Part shown: positions 7,486 through 16,110 of the stretch, piece after piece
Position numbering within the stretch: position 1 is the first letter of the stretch
Layout: each line of letters begins with the position of its first letter
Source of the DNA: WHTX01 sp038255145
Lineage (GTDB): Bacteria > Actinomycetota > Acidimicrobiia > Acidimicrobiales > CAIXPF01
Direction of reading: 5' to 3'
DNA length: 60,134 bases
NCBI GenBank assembly: GCA_038255145.1
Contig: JBBSLP010000033.1
Coordinates: 1 to 60,134 of the forward strand
Notes under the pieces: model-generated
The model's input: the letters and a program-made list of their open reading frames with translations, nothing else
What the model was told of the DNA's origin: nothing
Database searches by the model: none
Program-made: the position numbers and the translations under genes

Positions 7486-10062
7486 GTGACCTCAAGCACC
7501 GCTGCCGAGACGTCCCGCTTCCGGTTGCCGACCACGGTCCGCCCGTTGCACTACGACCTGACCCTCGAGGTCGACCTGGCGGGAGCGGCGTTCGTCGGCG
7601 CCGTCGCCGTGCGGGTCGACGTGGCCGAACCGGTCAGCGAGGTGGTGCTCAACGCCGACGACCTCGACATCGTCGAGGCCTGGGTGGAGACGCCCGACGG
7701 GCCGCGCATCGACGCCACCGTCAGCACCGACACCGAGACCGAGCGGGCCACCCTGGCCCTCCAGGGTGAGCTGGGCGTGGGCACAGCCTCGGTCCACCTG
7801 CGCTTCGGTGGGATCCTCAACGACAAGTTGGTCGGCTTCTACCGCACCACCTACAAGGACCCCGAGGGCAACGAGCAGGTGGCCGCGGCCACCCAGTTCG
7901 AGGCCCCCCACGCCCGCATGGCCTTCCCGTGCTGGGACGAGCCCGAGTTCAAGGCCACCTTCGGCATCACCCTGGTCGTGCCCGAGGGCGAGCTGGCCAT
8001 CTCCAACTCGGCGGAGACCGAGCGCCTGGCCATGGGCGACGGCCGGGTGCGCTACCGCTTCGCCGACACCATGGTCATGTCCACCTACCTGGTGGCCTTC
8101 GTGGTCGGCCCCTTCGAGGCCACCGAGGCCGTCGACGTGGGCGGCACCCCCCTGCGCATCGTCTACCCCAAGGGCCAGGGCCACCTGGTGGGCTACGGGC
8201 TCGAGGCCGGCGAGTTCGGCCTGCGCTTCCTGTCCGACTACTACGGCATCCCCTACCCGGGCGACAAGATCGACCTGGTGGCCGTGCCCGACTTCGCCTT
8301 CGGGGCCATGGAGAACCTGGGCTGCATCACCTTCCGCGAGGTGTTGCTGCTGGTGGATCCCAAGGCCGTCACCCAGCCCGAGCTGCAGCGGGTGGCCGAC
8401 GTCATCTTCCACGAGCTGGCCCACATGTGGTTCGGCGACCTCGTGACCATGAAGTGGTGGAACGGGCTGTGGCTGAACGAGGCCTTCGCCACGTTCATGG
8501 AGATGAAGGCGACGGACGCCTTCCGCCCCGAGTGGAAGCGCTGGGTCGACTTCGGCCTGTCCCGCACCATGGCCTTCGACACCGACGCCCTGGCCACGAC
8601 CCGGCCCATCGAGTACGAGGTCATCTCCCCGGCCGACGCCGAGGGCATGTTCGACATCCTCACCTACGAGAAGGGCGCGGCCGTGCTGCGCATGGTCGAG
8701 CAGTACCTGGGCGAGGAGGCCTTCCGGGCCGGGGTGCGTCGGTACCTGGTCGAACACGCCTACGGCAACACCGAGACCAGCGACCTGTGGGACGCCATCG
8801 AAGCCGAGACCGGGGAGCCGGTGCGGGGGGTGGCCGACAGCTGGATCTGGCAGGGCGGCTTCCCCCTGGTGTCCGCCTCGCTGTCGGGCACGACCCTGAC
8901 CCTGTCCCAGGAGCGCTTCCGCTACCTGGAGGCCGACGCCGCCGACGCCGCCACCGAGGTGCGCTGGATGGTGCCCGTGATCGTGGCGGCCGGTGGGGTC
9001 GAGCACCGGGTGCTCATCGAGGGCGACTCGGTGACCGTGGACGTGGCCGGCGCCGACGGCTCGGCCCCCGCCGACGTGCTCGTCAACGCCGGCGGGCACG
9101 GCTTCTACCGGGTGCGCTACGCCGGTGACCTGCTGGGCGCGCTCACCGCCGGGGCCCAGGACCACCTGGCCCCCATCGAGCGCTACGGCCTGGTCGACGA
9201 CACCTGGGCCTCGGTGCTGGCCGGGCGGACCACGGCCGCCGACTTCCTGGCCCTGGCCCGTGGCCTCCACGACGACGACGACCTCTCGGTGTGGCAGCGC
9301 CTGGCCGGGGCCCTGGGCACCCTGTCGCGCACCGTCGAGGGTGATGCGTTGCTGAAGTTCCGGGCCGTGGTGCGCGACCTGGCCGGCCCCGCCCTCGACA
9401 TCACCGGCTGGGAGCCGGCCGAGGGCGAGACCGAGCGCCGCCGGGAGCTTCGGGCCGCCCTCTTCGGCCTGCTGGGCACCACCGGTGACGACCCCGGGGT
9501 CCAGGCCAAGGCGGCCGAGCTCCACGCCCTGGCCCTGACGACGCCCGAAGCGGTGGACCCCTCCCTGACCGCGGCGGCACTGAACGTGTTGGCCAGCGGC
9601 GGCGATGCCGCCACCTACGACCAGTTCCTGGGCCTGTCCGAGACCGCACCCACCCCCCAGGAGCAGCGTCGCTACCTGTACGCCCTGGCCGACTTCCCCG
9701 GCGACGCCGAGATCGATCGCACCCTGGCCCGGGCGTCGGATGGATCGATCCGCACCCAGGATGCCCCCTACGTGATCAACCGGGCCCTGCTCAACCGGGA
9801 GCAGGGGCCGCGGGTGTGGGCGTTCCTGGCCTCGCACTGGGACGAGCTCGGCGAGCGCTTCCCCCGCAACACCATCACCCGCATGGTGGCGGGCATGACC
9901 ACGTTCACCGACCCGGCCCTGGCCCGCGACGTCGCGTCGTTCTTCTCCGAGCACCCGGTGCCCCAGGGGGCCAAGACCCTGTCCCAGCTCCTGGAGAAGC
10001 TCGCGGTCACGGTGGCCCTGGCCGAGCGTGAGGGTGATCGGCTCGGGGCCTCGCTTGGCTGA
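7486..10062 (+). CDS. pepN: Aminopeptidase N (M1 family)
   Basis: 858 residues, normal for actinobacterial PepN. GAMEN substrate-binding motif near residue 273; zinc site HELAH at 309-313 followed 18 residues later by the glutamate of LNEAF; a conserved Tyr region and the ERAP1-like helical C-terminal domain follow. It removes N-terminal amino acids from peptides in the cytoplasm. The GTG start has TAGCCT 8 bases upstream and no clear Shine-Dalgarno, so the mRNA may be leaderless or nearly so. The next gene overlaps its 3' end. Confidence 0.95.
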   Translation: MTSSTAAETSRFRLPTTVRPLHYDLTLEVDLAGAAFVGAVAVRVDVAEPVSEVVLNADDLDIVEAWVETPDGPRIDATVSTDTETERATLALQGELGVGTASVHLRFGGILNDKLVGFYRTTYKDPEGNEQVAAATQFEAPHARMAFPCWDEPEFKATFGITLVVPEGELAISNSAETERLAMGDGRVRYRFADTMVMSTYLVAFVVGPFEATEAVDVGGTPLRIVYPKGQGHLVGYGLEAGEFGLRFLSDYYGIPYPGDKIDLVAVPDFAFGAMENLGCITFREVLLLVDPKAVTQPELQRVADVIFHELAHMWFGDLVTMKWWNGLWLNEAFATFMEMKATDAFRPEWKRWVDFGLSRTMAFDTDALATTRPIEYEVISPADAEGMFDILTYEKGAAVLRMVEQYLGEEAFRAGVRRYLVEHAYGNTETSDLWDAIEAETGEPVRGVADSWIWQGGFPLVSASLSGTTLTLSQERFRYLEADAADAATEVRWMVPVIVAAGGVEHRVLIEGDSVTVDVAGADGSAPADVLVNAGGHGFYRVRYAGDLLGALTAGAQDHLAPIERYGLVDDTWASVLAGRTTAADFLALARGLHDDDDLSVWQRLAGALGTLSRTVEGDALLKFRAVVRDLAGPALDITGWEPAEGETERRRELRAALFGLLGTTGDDPGVQAKAAELHALALTTPEAVDPSLTAAALNVLASGGDAATYDQFLGLSETAPTPQEQRRYLYALADFPGDAEIDRTLARASDGSIRTQDAPYVINRALLNREQGPRVWAFLASHWDELGERFPRNTITRMVAGMTTFTDPALARDVASFFSEHPVPQGAKTLSQLLEKLAVTVALAEREGDRLGASLG

Positions 10063-11197
10063 GGCCGGCGCGGCTGGCGGGCTGCAACGTGTGTCCGTCT
10101 TCGCCGTCGAGGACACCGCCGTGCAGGTGGTGTGGGGCCACGCGCCCCGGGGTCCGGTGCAGGTGCGCGTCGGTCCCCGGGCCACCCACGTGGGCGGCGG
10201 TGACGGACCGGGCGGGCTGGTCATCGACGGCCTCGAACCCGACACCCGCTACGACGTGGTGGTGGAGACCGGGGCCGGGGACAGCGTGCGCCTGCGCTGT
10301 CGCACCCTGGCCCCACCTCCGGGGGACGAGCTGTGCCGCATCGCCGCGGTGAGCGACCTGCACGTGGGTAGCGGCCGCCAGGGGTGGTTCAAGACCATGG
10401 CCGACCGTTCGGGGCTGGCGGAGCCGGCGTCCGTGCGCTGCAGCCGGGCTGCGGTCGACGAGGCCATGGCGTGGAACCCCGACCTGCTCGTGGTCAAGGG
10501 CGACCTGACCGAGAACGGCCTGCACCGCCAGTGGGACCAGGTCACCCCCCTCTTGACCGGCCTCGATGTGCCCGTGGCCGTGTGCCCGGGCAACCACGAC
10601 ACGAGGGGCCGGCGCGAGCTGACCCCGGCCGAAGCCCTGGGGGCAGCCGGGCTGGCCTGCGCCGATCCGGTGTCGGTCACCGACCTTCCCGGGGTGCGGG
10701 TGGTGGTGGTCGATTCGGCCGTGCCCGGCCACAGCCCGGGGTCGTTGACCCGGGCCCTGCCCGACCTGCTCGACGCCCTGGCCGAGGCCGACCGACCGGT
10801 GCTGATGTGCGTGCACCACCCCTTCGAGCCCCTGCCCGTGCCCACGCAGTACCCCGTGGGCATCCCCTGGCCCGAAGGGCCCCGGGTCCTGGCCGCCATC
10901 CGCCGGGTGCAGCGGGACGTGTTCATCACCACCGGGCACACCCATCGCAACCGGCGCCTGCGCTTCGGGTCCATCGTCCAGGCCGAGGTGGCGGCGGTGA
11001 AGGACTACCCGGGGGTGTGGGCCGGCTACGTGGTGCACGAGGGCGGCATCCGGCAGGTGGTGCGGCGCATCACCGCGCCCGAGGCCATGGGTTGGACCGA
11101 GTACACCCGCCTGACCTTCGGCGGCGTGTGGCGGGCCTACGCACCGGGCCTGGCCCGCCACCGCAGCTTCGTCGTCCGCTGGCGCGACCAGACCTGA
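10028..11197 (+). CDS. Calcineurin-like metallophosphoesterase with N-terminal beta domain
   Basis: 389 residues from GTG 10028, which overlaps pepN by 35 bases; TTG 10055 and GTG 10091 are in-frame alternatives, and I cannot decide. Residues about 22-95 look like a fibronectin-type beta domain. The phosphoesterase core follows with all metal motifs: DLH 110-112, GD 158-159, GNHD 188-191, HH 263-264, GHTH 303-306. Icc/CpdA-type enzymes hydrolyse cyclic nucleotides or other phosphodiesters; the substrate here is unknown. Probably co-transcribed with pepN. Confidence 0.85.
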   Translation: MRVIGSGPRLAEAGAAGGLQRVSVFAVEDTAVQVVWGHAPRGPVQVRVGPRATHVGGGDGPGGLVIDGLEPDTRYDVVVETGAGDSVRLRCRTLAPPPGDELCRIAAVSDLHVGSGRQGWFKTMADRSGLAEPASVRCSRAAVDEAMAWNPDLLVVKGDLTENGLHRQWDQVTPLLTGLDVPVAVCPGNHDTRGRRELTPAEALGAAGLACADPVSVTDLPGVRVVVVDSAVPGHSPGSLTRALPDLLDALAEADRPVLMCVHHPFEPLPVPTQYPVGIPWPEGPRVLAAIRRVQRDVFITTGHTHRNRRLRFGSIVQAEVAAVKDYPGVWAGYVVHEGGIRQVVRRITAPEAMGWTEYTRLTFGGVWRAYAPGLARHRSFVVRWRDQT

Positions 11198-11326
11198 GCC
11201 TGCGGCCTGCCGGGCGGCCGCGGCACCGCCGACAGCTCGTCCCTGGCGACCTCCGGCGTTCCCGGGAGGATCATCAACCGCTGCGGTCAGCGATCTTCCC
11301 AGGTCGGCCGAGGATCGCGGTGGGGC

Positions 11327-11983
11327 TCAGCGCAGGATGGTCTCGGTCATGCGCACCGAGGGGCTGGCGTTGACGTCGGAGAAGCGGCGCACGTCGGCGG
11401 CGATGGCGGCACGTCCCTCGTCGGAGTCGAAGAAGCGCTCCTTGAGGTCGGTCATGCTGGCGAACTTGCACAGGGCCAGCCCGTCCCGAGGCGGTGCGTC
11501 GGGGCTCAGCGGTCCGTCGAAGCCGCACTGCACGTAGTCCCACATGCCGGGGTGGTACCTGTCGGCCAGCGGCCCGTGGTTGTCCCGCCAGTGGGCCTCG
11601 AACTGGTCATGGGTCAGGGCGGGGTTGCGGGAGATGGCGAACAGCGCCCCCAGCCCCGGCGACTGCTCGCCGTCGGCCCAGGTGCGCTCGGGCGCCCACA
11701 TCTGGCGGATGGTGGCCGCGTACACGGCGGCACCGCTGTCCACTGCGGCTGCGGCCAGCAGGGCCTGGCCCACCGCGGCGGGGTCGTCGCCCGAGGCCCG
11801 CACCACACCCAGCCACGGTCCGTCCCAACCGTCGATGGCCGTGTGCACGACCACGGAACCGGCCACGCCGGCGTCGACCAGGTCACGGCCGGCGGTCTCG
11901 GTCGCGGCCCGGCTGGTGAACAGGGCCACGGCACCGTGGGCGATGACCGGCTCGGTCAGGCGGGGGTACGTCTTCTCGGCCAT
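11327..11983 (-). CDS. EthD-domain protein
   Basis: 218 residues from ATG 11983, which shares its A with the TGA stop of the upstream gene (TGATG), implying translational coupling; a GTG at 11995 is also in frame. The C-terminal half (about 120-215) has the EthD pattern FAISRNPALTHDQFEAHWRD and DNHGPLA, typical of small ferredoxin-like dimeric proteins near monooxygenases or dehalogenases. The N-terminal half is a diverged related domain. Substrate unknown. It forms a two-gene unit with the SnoaL-like gene. Confidence 0.75.
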   Translation of the reverse strand: MAEKTYPRLTEPVIAHGAVALFTSRAATETAGRDLVDAGVAGSVVVHTAIDGWDGPWLGVVRASGDDPAAVGQALLAAAAVDSGAAVYAATIRQMWAPERTWADGEQSPGLGALFAISRNPALTHDQFEAHWRDNHGPLADRYHPGMWDYVQCGFDGPLSPDAPPRDGLALCKFASMTDLKERFFDSDEGRAAIAADVRRFSDVNASPSVRMTETILR

Positions 11984-12390
11984 CAGTCGAGCCACCCGAA
12001 CAACCGGGCCGCCTTGAAGGTGTCGGCGTGCTCGTCGAGGCGGGACACCTTGCCGTCACGACACGTGTACACCCAGCAGTACTCGTTCTCGTACCGCTCG
12101 CCACCGCGGGTCTGGGCGCTGATGGCCTGCTGGACCACGGCGGTGTCGCCGTCGGCCAGCACCTTGCGCACCGTCAGCTTGAACGTGCTCATCTTGAAGA
12201 GCTTGCGGGGGGTGTCCCCGGCCAGCTCGGCGGCCACGGCCTCGGGACCGCGCACGACGCCGATCTTGGCCGTCTCCGGCGGCACCCACTCGACATCGTC
12301 GGTGAACAGCGCGGCCAGGCCGGCGCGGTCCCCCTTGCGCATGGTGGCGTACAGCTCGTCGATGAGCTGGCGCGTCTGCTCGGTCTCCAT
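11983..12390 (-). CDS. SnoaL-like (NTF2-fold) protein
   Basis: 135 residues from ATG 12390. The pattern ELYATMRKGDRAGLAALFTD, EWVPPE and a later DGKVSRLDEHADT are typical of SnoaL_2/NTF2-fold proteins of the ketosteroid-isomerase group, often small isomerases, cyclases or binding proteins. It is the first gene of a coupled pair with the EthD protein. Specific reaction unknown. Confidence 0.75.
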   Translation of the reverse strand: METEQTRQLIDELYATMRKGDRAGLAALFTDDVEWVPPETAKIGVVRGPEAVAAELAGDTPRKLFKMSTFKLTVRKVLADGDTAVVQQAISAQTRGGERYENEYCWVYTCRDGKVSRLDEHADTFKAARLFGWLD

Positions 12391-12459
12391 GGCTCCCCGT
12401 CCCGGCCGCCCCCTGCCCACGTCCCTCGGGGTGGGCGACCGGCCTGGACCCTAGGCCGC

Positions 12460-12465
12460 TAGCGT
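12460..12465 (+). promoter_or_regulatory. -10 box of a probable leaderless promoter
   Basis: TAGCGT ends exactly 6 bases before the ATG at 12472, placing the transcription start at or next to the start codon. No -35 match is obvious. Confidence 0.45.
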
Positions 12466-12471
12466 CCGCGC

Positions 12472-13443
12472 ATGCGAGCAGCGGTGTACTACGAGACCGG
12501 TGGCCCCGAGGTGTTCCGCTACGAGGAGGTCCCCGACCCCCAGCTGCGGGCCGGTGGCGTGCTCATCGCCGTCGGCGCCGTGGGCATCCAGGGTGGCGAT
12601 CTGCTCCACCGCCAGGGCGGGGTCCTGGCCAGCTCCCCCCACATCGTGGGCTACCAGGCGTCGGGCACCATCGCCGCGGTGGGCGACGGGGTCACCGGCC
12701 TGGACGTGGGCCAGCGCGTCGTGGCCACCATGGGGGCGGGCAGCCACGCCGAGCTGGTGTCGGTGCCCGCGGGCTCGGTCTACGCCATCCCCGACGAGGT
12801 CACCTTCGAGCACGCCGCCGCCGTGCCCATCGAGTTCGGCACCGCCGACGACTGCCTCTTCGAGTTCGGTCACCTGGAGGCCGGCGAGACCGTCCTGATC
12901 CAGGCCGGGGCCAGCGGTGTCGGCCTGGCCGCCATCCAGCTGGCGCGTGCCGCCGGGGCCAGCACGATCATCGCCACCGCCTCGGGTGAGGAGCGCCTGG
13001 CCCGTCTGCTCGACCACGGTGCCGACCGGGTGGTGAACTACACCACCGCCGACGTCGTAGGCGAGGTGTTGCGCATCACCGAGGGCCGTGGCGTCGACCT
13101 GGTCGTGGACCCCGTCGGCGGGCACACGCTGGAGACGAGCATCGCCGTGCTCGCCTACCGGGGCCGGGTCAGCTGGGTGGGCCGGGCCGGTCGTGAGGAA
13201 CGGCCGCCGGAGATCTGGCCCATCATGCAGAAGAACGGCTCGCTCACCGGCGTGTTCCTGGGCGCCGAGTTCGCCAGGGACCCGGCGCGCACCCGGGCCA
13301 TGATCGAGTCCCTCATCGCCCGGGTGGCCGCCGGCGAGCTGACCCCCGTCATCGACCAGGTCTTCCCGTTGGCCGACGCGACGAAGGCCCACCAGCTCGT
13401 GGAGAGCCGGCAGGCCTTCGGTCGGGTGTTGCTGCGACCCTGA
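12472..13443 (+). CDS. Quinone oxidoreductase, zinc-free MDR family
   Basis: 323 residues, the usual length of Qor-type NADPH:quinone reductases. N-terminal GroES-like domain (MRAAVYYETGGPEVFRYEEV), nucleotide-binding AGASGVGLAAIQLA at about 144-157, and no catalytic-zinc cysteine pattern. It would reduce quinones or enones with NADPH in the cytoplasm. The start codon lies directly behind a -10-like box, so the message is probably leaderless. It converges with the FAS1 gene, 15 bases apart. Confidence 0.85.
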   Translation: MRAAVYYETGGPEVFRYEEVPDPQLRAGGVLIAVGAVGIQGGDLLHRQGGVLASSPHIVGYQASGTIAAVGDGVTGLDVGQRVVATMGAGSHAELVSVPAGSVYAIPDEVTFEHAAAVPIEFGTADDCLFEFGHLEAGETVLIQAGASGVGLAAIQLARAAGASTIIATASGEERLARLLDHGADRVVNYTTADVVGEVLRITEGRGVDLVVDPVGGHTLETSIAVLAYRGRVSWVGRAGREERPPEIWPIMQKNGSLTGVFLGAEFARDPARTRAMIESLIARVAAGELTPVIDQVFPLADATKAHQLVESRQAFGRVLLRP

Positions 13444-13458
13444 CGGGGTCGCGGCCGA

Positions 13459-14151
13459 TCACATCTTGGGCATCAGGACGGTGTCGATGATCTGCACGGT
13501 GGCGTTGGCGGTCTTGACGTTGCCGCAGACCACGGCGGACTGGCCGTTGACCTCGATGGTGTCACCGTCAGCGGCGATGGCGATGGTGCTGCCCTCGACG
13601 GTCTCGACGGTGCCCGCCTTGGCCAGCTCCTCGGCGTTCATCTGCTTGCCGGCCACGACGTGGTAGGTGAGGATCTTGGTGAGGGCGCCGGTGGGGTCGG
13701 CCAGCACGCCGTTGAGGGTGGTGGGGTCGATCTTGGCGAAGGCGTCGTTGGTGGGGGCGAAGATGGTGAAGGGCCCGGGACCGTTGAGCGTGTCGACGAG
13801 GCCGGCGGCCTTGACCGCGGTGACCAGGGTGGACAGGGCGGGGTTGTTGCTGGCCGCGGTGGCGGCGGGATCGGCGGCCATGCCCGAGAACGAACCGGCA
13901 CCGGAGGTGGGCACCGCCGCGCAACCGGGACCGAAGTTGGTCTTGGTCAGCGTGGCCGCCGCGGCGGCCGTGGTCGTGGTGGCCTTGCCGGTCGTGGTGG
14001 TGGCCTTGGCCGTGGTGGTGGTCGCCGCGGCGGCGGCCGTCGTGGCCGTGGAGGCCGAGTCGCTGTCGTCACCGCAGGCGGCCAGGCCCAGGGCACCGAC
14101 GAGCATGAGGCCGACGAGGGCGGTGCGGCGGGGGTGCTTCAGGTTCTTCAT
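13459..14151 (-). CDS. FAS1 (fasciclin) domain lipoprotein
   Basis: 230 residues from ATG 14151, with AAGGAG about 9 bases upstream. Signal peptide with lipobox LAAC (Cys26), an Ala/Thr/Lys low-complexity linker at 33-70, then one FAS1 domain (about 95-230) with FTIFAPTNDAF at 128-138 and ILTYHVVAGK at 160-169. Such lipoproteins sit on the outer face of the membrane; mycobacterial relatives MPT70/MPT83 are SigK targets. It is the last gene of the minus-strand sigK block and has its own SigK-like promoter. Role probably adhesive or partner-binding, not enzymatic. Confidence 0.9.
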   Translation of the reverse strand: MKNLKHPRRTALVGLMLVGALGLAACGDDSDSASTATTAAAAATTTTAKATTTTGKATTTTAAAAATLTKTNFGPGCAAVPTSGAGSFSGMAADPAATAASNNPALSTLVTAVKAAGLVDTLNGPGPFTIFAPTNDAFAKIDPTTLNGVLADPTGALTKILTYHVVAGKQMNAEELAKAGTVETVEGSTIAIAADGDTIEVNGQSAVVCGNVKTANATVQIIDTVLMPKM

Positions 14152-14261
14152 GGGGCTTGCTCCTTGAGGTGAGGCGCACCGTGGGGGTTGCGCCGGTTTC
14201 GACTGCGTTGGACGGTGGAGGGCTTCCGGGGGGAGGGTCCCTGTCGCCCTCGTCGGGGGTG

Positions 14262-14289
14262 ATTCGGAGTCCGACGGGACAGGGATTGG
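14262..14289 (-). promoter_or_regulatory. SigK-like promoter of the FAS1 gene
   Basis: Minus strand: CCAATCC (14289-14283), 15-base spacer, CCGAAT (14267-14262). This is close to the CCATCC / CCGAAT pattern I recall for mycobacterial SigK promoters. It leaves an untranslated leader of about 100 bases before the ATG at 14151. The same pattern with the same spacer occurs upstream of the oxidase and of sigK itself. Confidence 0.65.
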
Positions 14290-14348
14290 AAACGTCGGGG
14301 AAAAGGACTGCAGGTCTCGAGCGGTGAGCACGGCGGTCAGCCGCCTCG

Positions 14349-15953
14349 TCACGCGACCAGGGCCACCACCGAGTGCCAGCCGCTGGCGCCGTCGGGGATG
14401 GGGGCAGCCCGGTCCTCGGTCTGCACGACCCCGTCGCCGTCGGTGGCCCGCACGGTGATCTGGTGGCGCCCGCTGGTGGCGTCCCAGGGCAGGGCCCACT
14501 GCACCCACAGGTCGTCCGAGGGCACCGGCGCCAGGGTGGCGGGCTGCCAGGCGCCGTCGTCGATGCGCACCTCGACGGCGCTGATGCCGACGTGGGGGTG
14601 CCACGCCATGCCACCGATCATGGCGGGACCGGCGGCGGTGCGGGACAGGCCCTTGGGGGTGTCGATGCGGGAGAAGGTCTTGATGGGGCCTTCCTTGGCC
14701 CAGCTGCGCTTCACCCAGTACCCGTCGAAGGCGTCCATGGTGGTGAGCTCGATCTCGCTGAGCCACTTGGTGGCCGACACGTAGCCGTACAGCCCGGGCA
14801 CGACGAGGCGGGCGGGGAAGCCGTGCTCGAGGGGCAGGGGCTCGCCGTTCATGCCCACGGCCACGAGGGCGTCGCGACCATCCATGATCACCGCGGTGGG
14901 GGTCCCGCAGTTCCAGCCGTCGACCGACCGGCTGACCACCTGGTCGGCCCCGGGCTGCACGCCGGCCTCGTCGAGCAGGGCGGCCAGGGGGAAGCCCAGC
15001 CACCGGGCCGTACCCGCCAGGGTGCCGCCGATCTCGTTGGAGACGCACACCATGGTCAGGTCCTTCTCCACCAACTGGCGGTCGAGGAGGTCCTGGTAGG
15101 AGAGGTTCAGCTCCTTGTCCACCATGCCGTGGATGCGCAGGGTCCAGGTGTCGGGATCGACCTGGGGCACCACGAGGGCGGTGTCGACCCGGTAGAAGTC
15201 GGCGTTCGACGTCATGAACGGGGTGATGCCGGGGACGCCCAGGGGGTCGGCGGGCAGGGGTGCCGCGGTCGGACCGGTGGGCGGGGGCAGGGCCACCTGG
15301 GCCCGCCGCCCGGCTACCGAGAAGCGGCTGCGCAGGGCCTGGCCGGCGCCCCCGGCCACCGCGGCGACGGCCACCGCCGCGGCTGACGTCAACAGCAGCT
15401 GGCGTCGGCCCACGGGCCGGCCCGGCGGAAGGCCGACCCTGTCGGGATCGAGCCCGGCGGCGGTGCCGGCCATGGACCCGGCCGGCGCATCGAGGAGCAG
15501 GCGGGCCCGCAGCACGACCAGGGCGCCGATGCCGGCGGCGGCGCCGACGATCGACGGGATGGCCGAGGTCCACGAGGCGGCGGGGCGGCTCACGGCCGAC
15601 GCCGCACCCACCAGCCCGAACAACGCCACCCCACCGGCGGCCAGCCGGGGGCGGCGCCGTGCCACCAGGCCGATGACCACGGCGAACACGGCCAGGATGG
15701 CCACGGTGCCGATCTGCAGGGCGAGCTTGTCGTTGGAACCGAAGGTGCGCACGGCGAAGGTCTTGACCCAGCTGGGGACCCGGTCGACCACGCTCTCCCC
15801 GATGGTCACCACCGGAGATCGCCAACTGCCCTTCAACCCCGCCACCAGGATGGCGATGCCGAGAGCGACGGCGGCGACCAGGAGACCAACGAGCACTGAA
15901 CGTGGTGCTCGGCTGGCCTGGCCAGGGGTACGGGTGCGCTGCGTCGACCTCAC
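14349..15953 (-). CDS. Membrane-anchored molybdopterin oxidoreductase (sulfite oxidase/MsrP-like)
   Basis: 534 residues from GTG 15953; the frame runs further upstream but reads as shadow of the anti-sigma gene. Hydrophobic segments at about 19-40, 78-98, 105-125 and 130-150, then a twin-Arg-poor hydrophobic segment near 185-200, then the sulfite-oxidase-type Moco domain: YRVDTALVVPQVDP, the Mo-ligand Cys303 in MVCVSNEIGG, GYVSATKWLSEIEL, and a C-terminal Mo-co dimerisation domain. It probably works on the outer membrane face, oxidising or reducing sulfur compounds. A paralogue lies at 27575-29173. The start codon is only 8 bases from a SigK-like -10, so the message is probably leaderless. 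Confidence 0.88.
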   Translation of the reverse strand: MRSTQRTRTPGQASRAPRSVLVGLLVAAVALGIAILVAGLKGSWRSPVVTIGESVVDRVPSWVKTFAVRTFGSNDKLALQIGTVAILAVFAVVIGLVARRRPRLAAGGVALFGLVGAASAVSRPAASWTSAIPSIVGAAAGIGALVVLRARLLLDAPAGSMAGTAAGLDPDRVGLPPGRPVGRRQLLLTSAAAVAVAAVAGGAGQALRSRFSVAGRRAQVALPPPTGPTAAPLPADPLGVPGITPFMTSNADFYRVDTALVVPQVDPDTWTLRIHGMVDKELNLSYQDLLDRQLVEKDLTMVCVSNEIGGTLAGTARWLGFPLAALLDEAGVQPGADQVVSRSVDGWNCGTPTAVIMDGRDALVAVGMNGEPLPLEHGFPARLVVPGLYGYVSATKWLSEIELTTMDAFDGYWVKRSWAKEGPIKTFSRIDTPKGLSRTAAGPAMIGGMAWHPHVGISAVEVRIDDGAWQPATLAPVPSDDLWVQWALPWDATSGRHQITVRATDGDGVVQTEDRAAPIPDGASGWHSVVALVA

Positions 15954-15961
15954 GCAAGGGG

Positions 15962-15989
15962 GTTCGGAGGCCGGGGAGCTGCGTATTGG
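15962..15989 (-). promoter_or_regulatory. SigK-like promoter of the molybdopterin oxidase
   Basis: Minus strand: CCAATAC (15989-15983), 15-base spacer, CCGAAC (15967-15962). One base differs in each box from the FAS1 promoter. The -10 box ends 8 bases before the GTG at 15953, so transcription would begin at the start codon. Confidence 0.6.
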
Positions 15990-16050
15990 TCGGCGTCGGC
16001 GGGGCCGCGCCACCACGCACCACCTCTCCCACCGACCACGCAGGGCGCGA

Positions 16051-16082
16051 AGGAGGCGGCACCCCGGGGGGTGCCGCCTCCT
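16051..16082 (-). terminator. Perfect 15-bp hairpin between rskA and the oxidase
   Basis: AGGAGGCGGCACCCC (16051-16065) and GGGGTGCCGCCTCCT (16068-16082) are exact inverted copies with a 2-base centre. It lies 29 bases beyond the anti-sigma stop. No T-run on either side. A terminator or attenuator between the sigma/anti-sigma pair and the target genes fits best. Confidence 0.65.
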
Positions 16083-16110
16083 CCATCCGCCTGGTCGCTG
16101 CCGGGTCAGC

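Noticed and set aside
7492..10245. A 917-codon minus-strand frame
   Set aside because: Antisense to pepN, which has clear zinc-peptidase motifs on the plus strand.
13459..16086. One 875-codon frame ending in the FAS1 domain
   Set aside because: Upstream of the signal peptide at 14151 it reads as Arg/Pro-rich shadow of the oxidase gene; the FAS1 gene has its own Shine-Dalgarno and lipobox.
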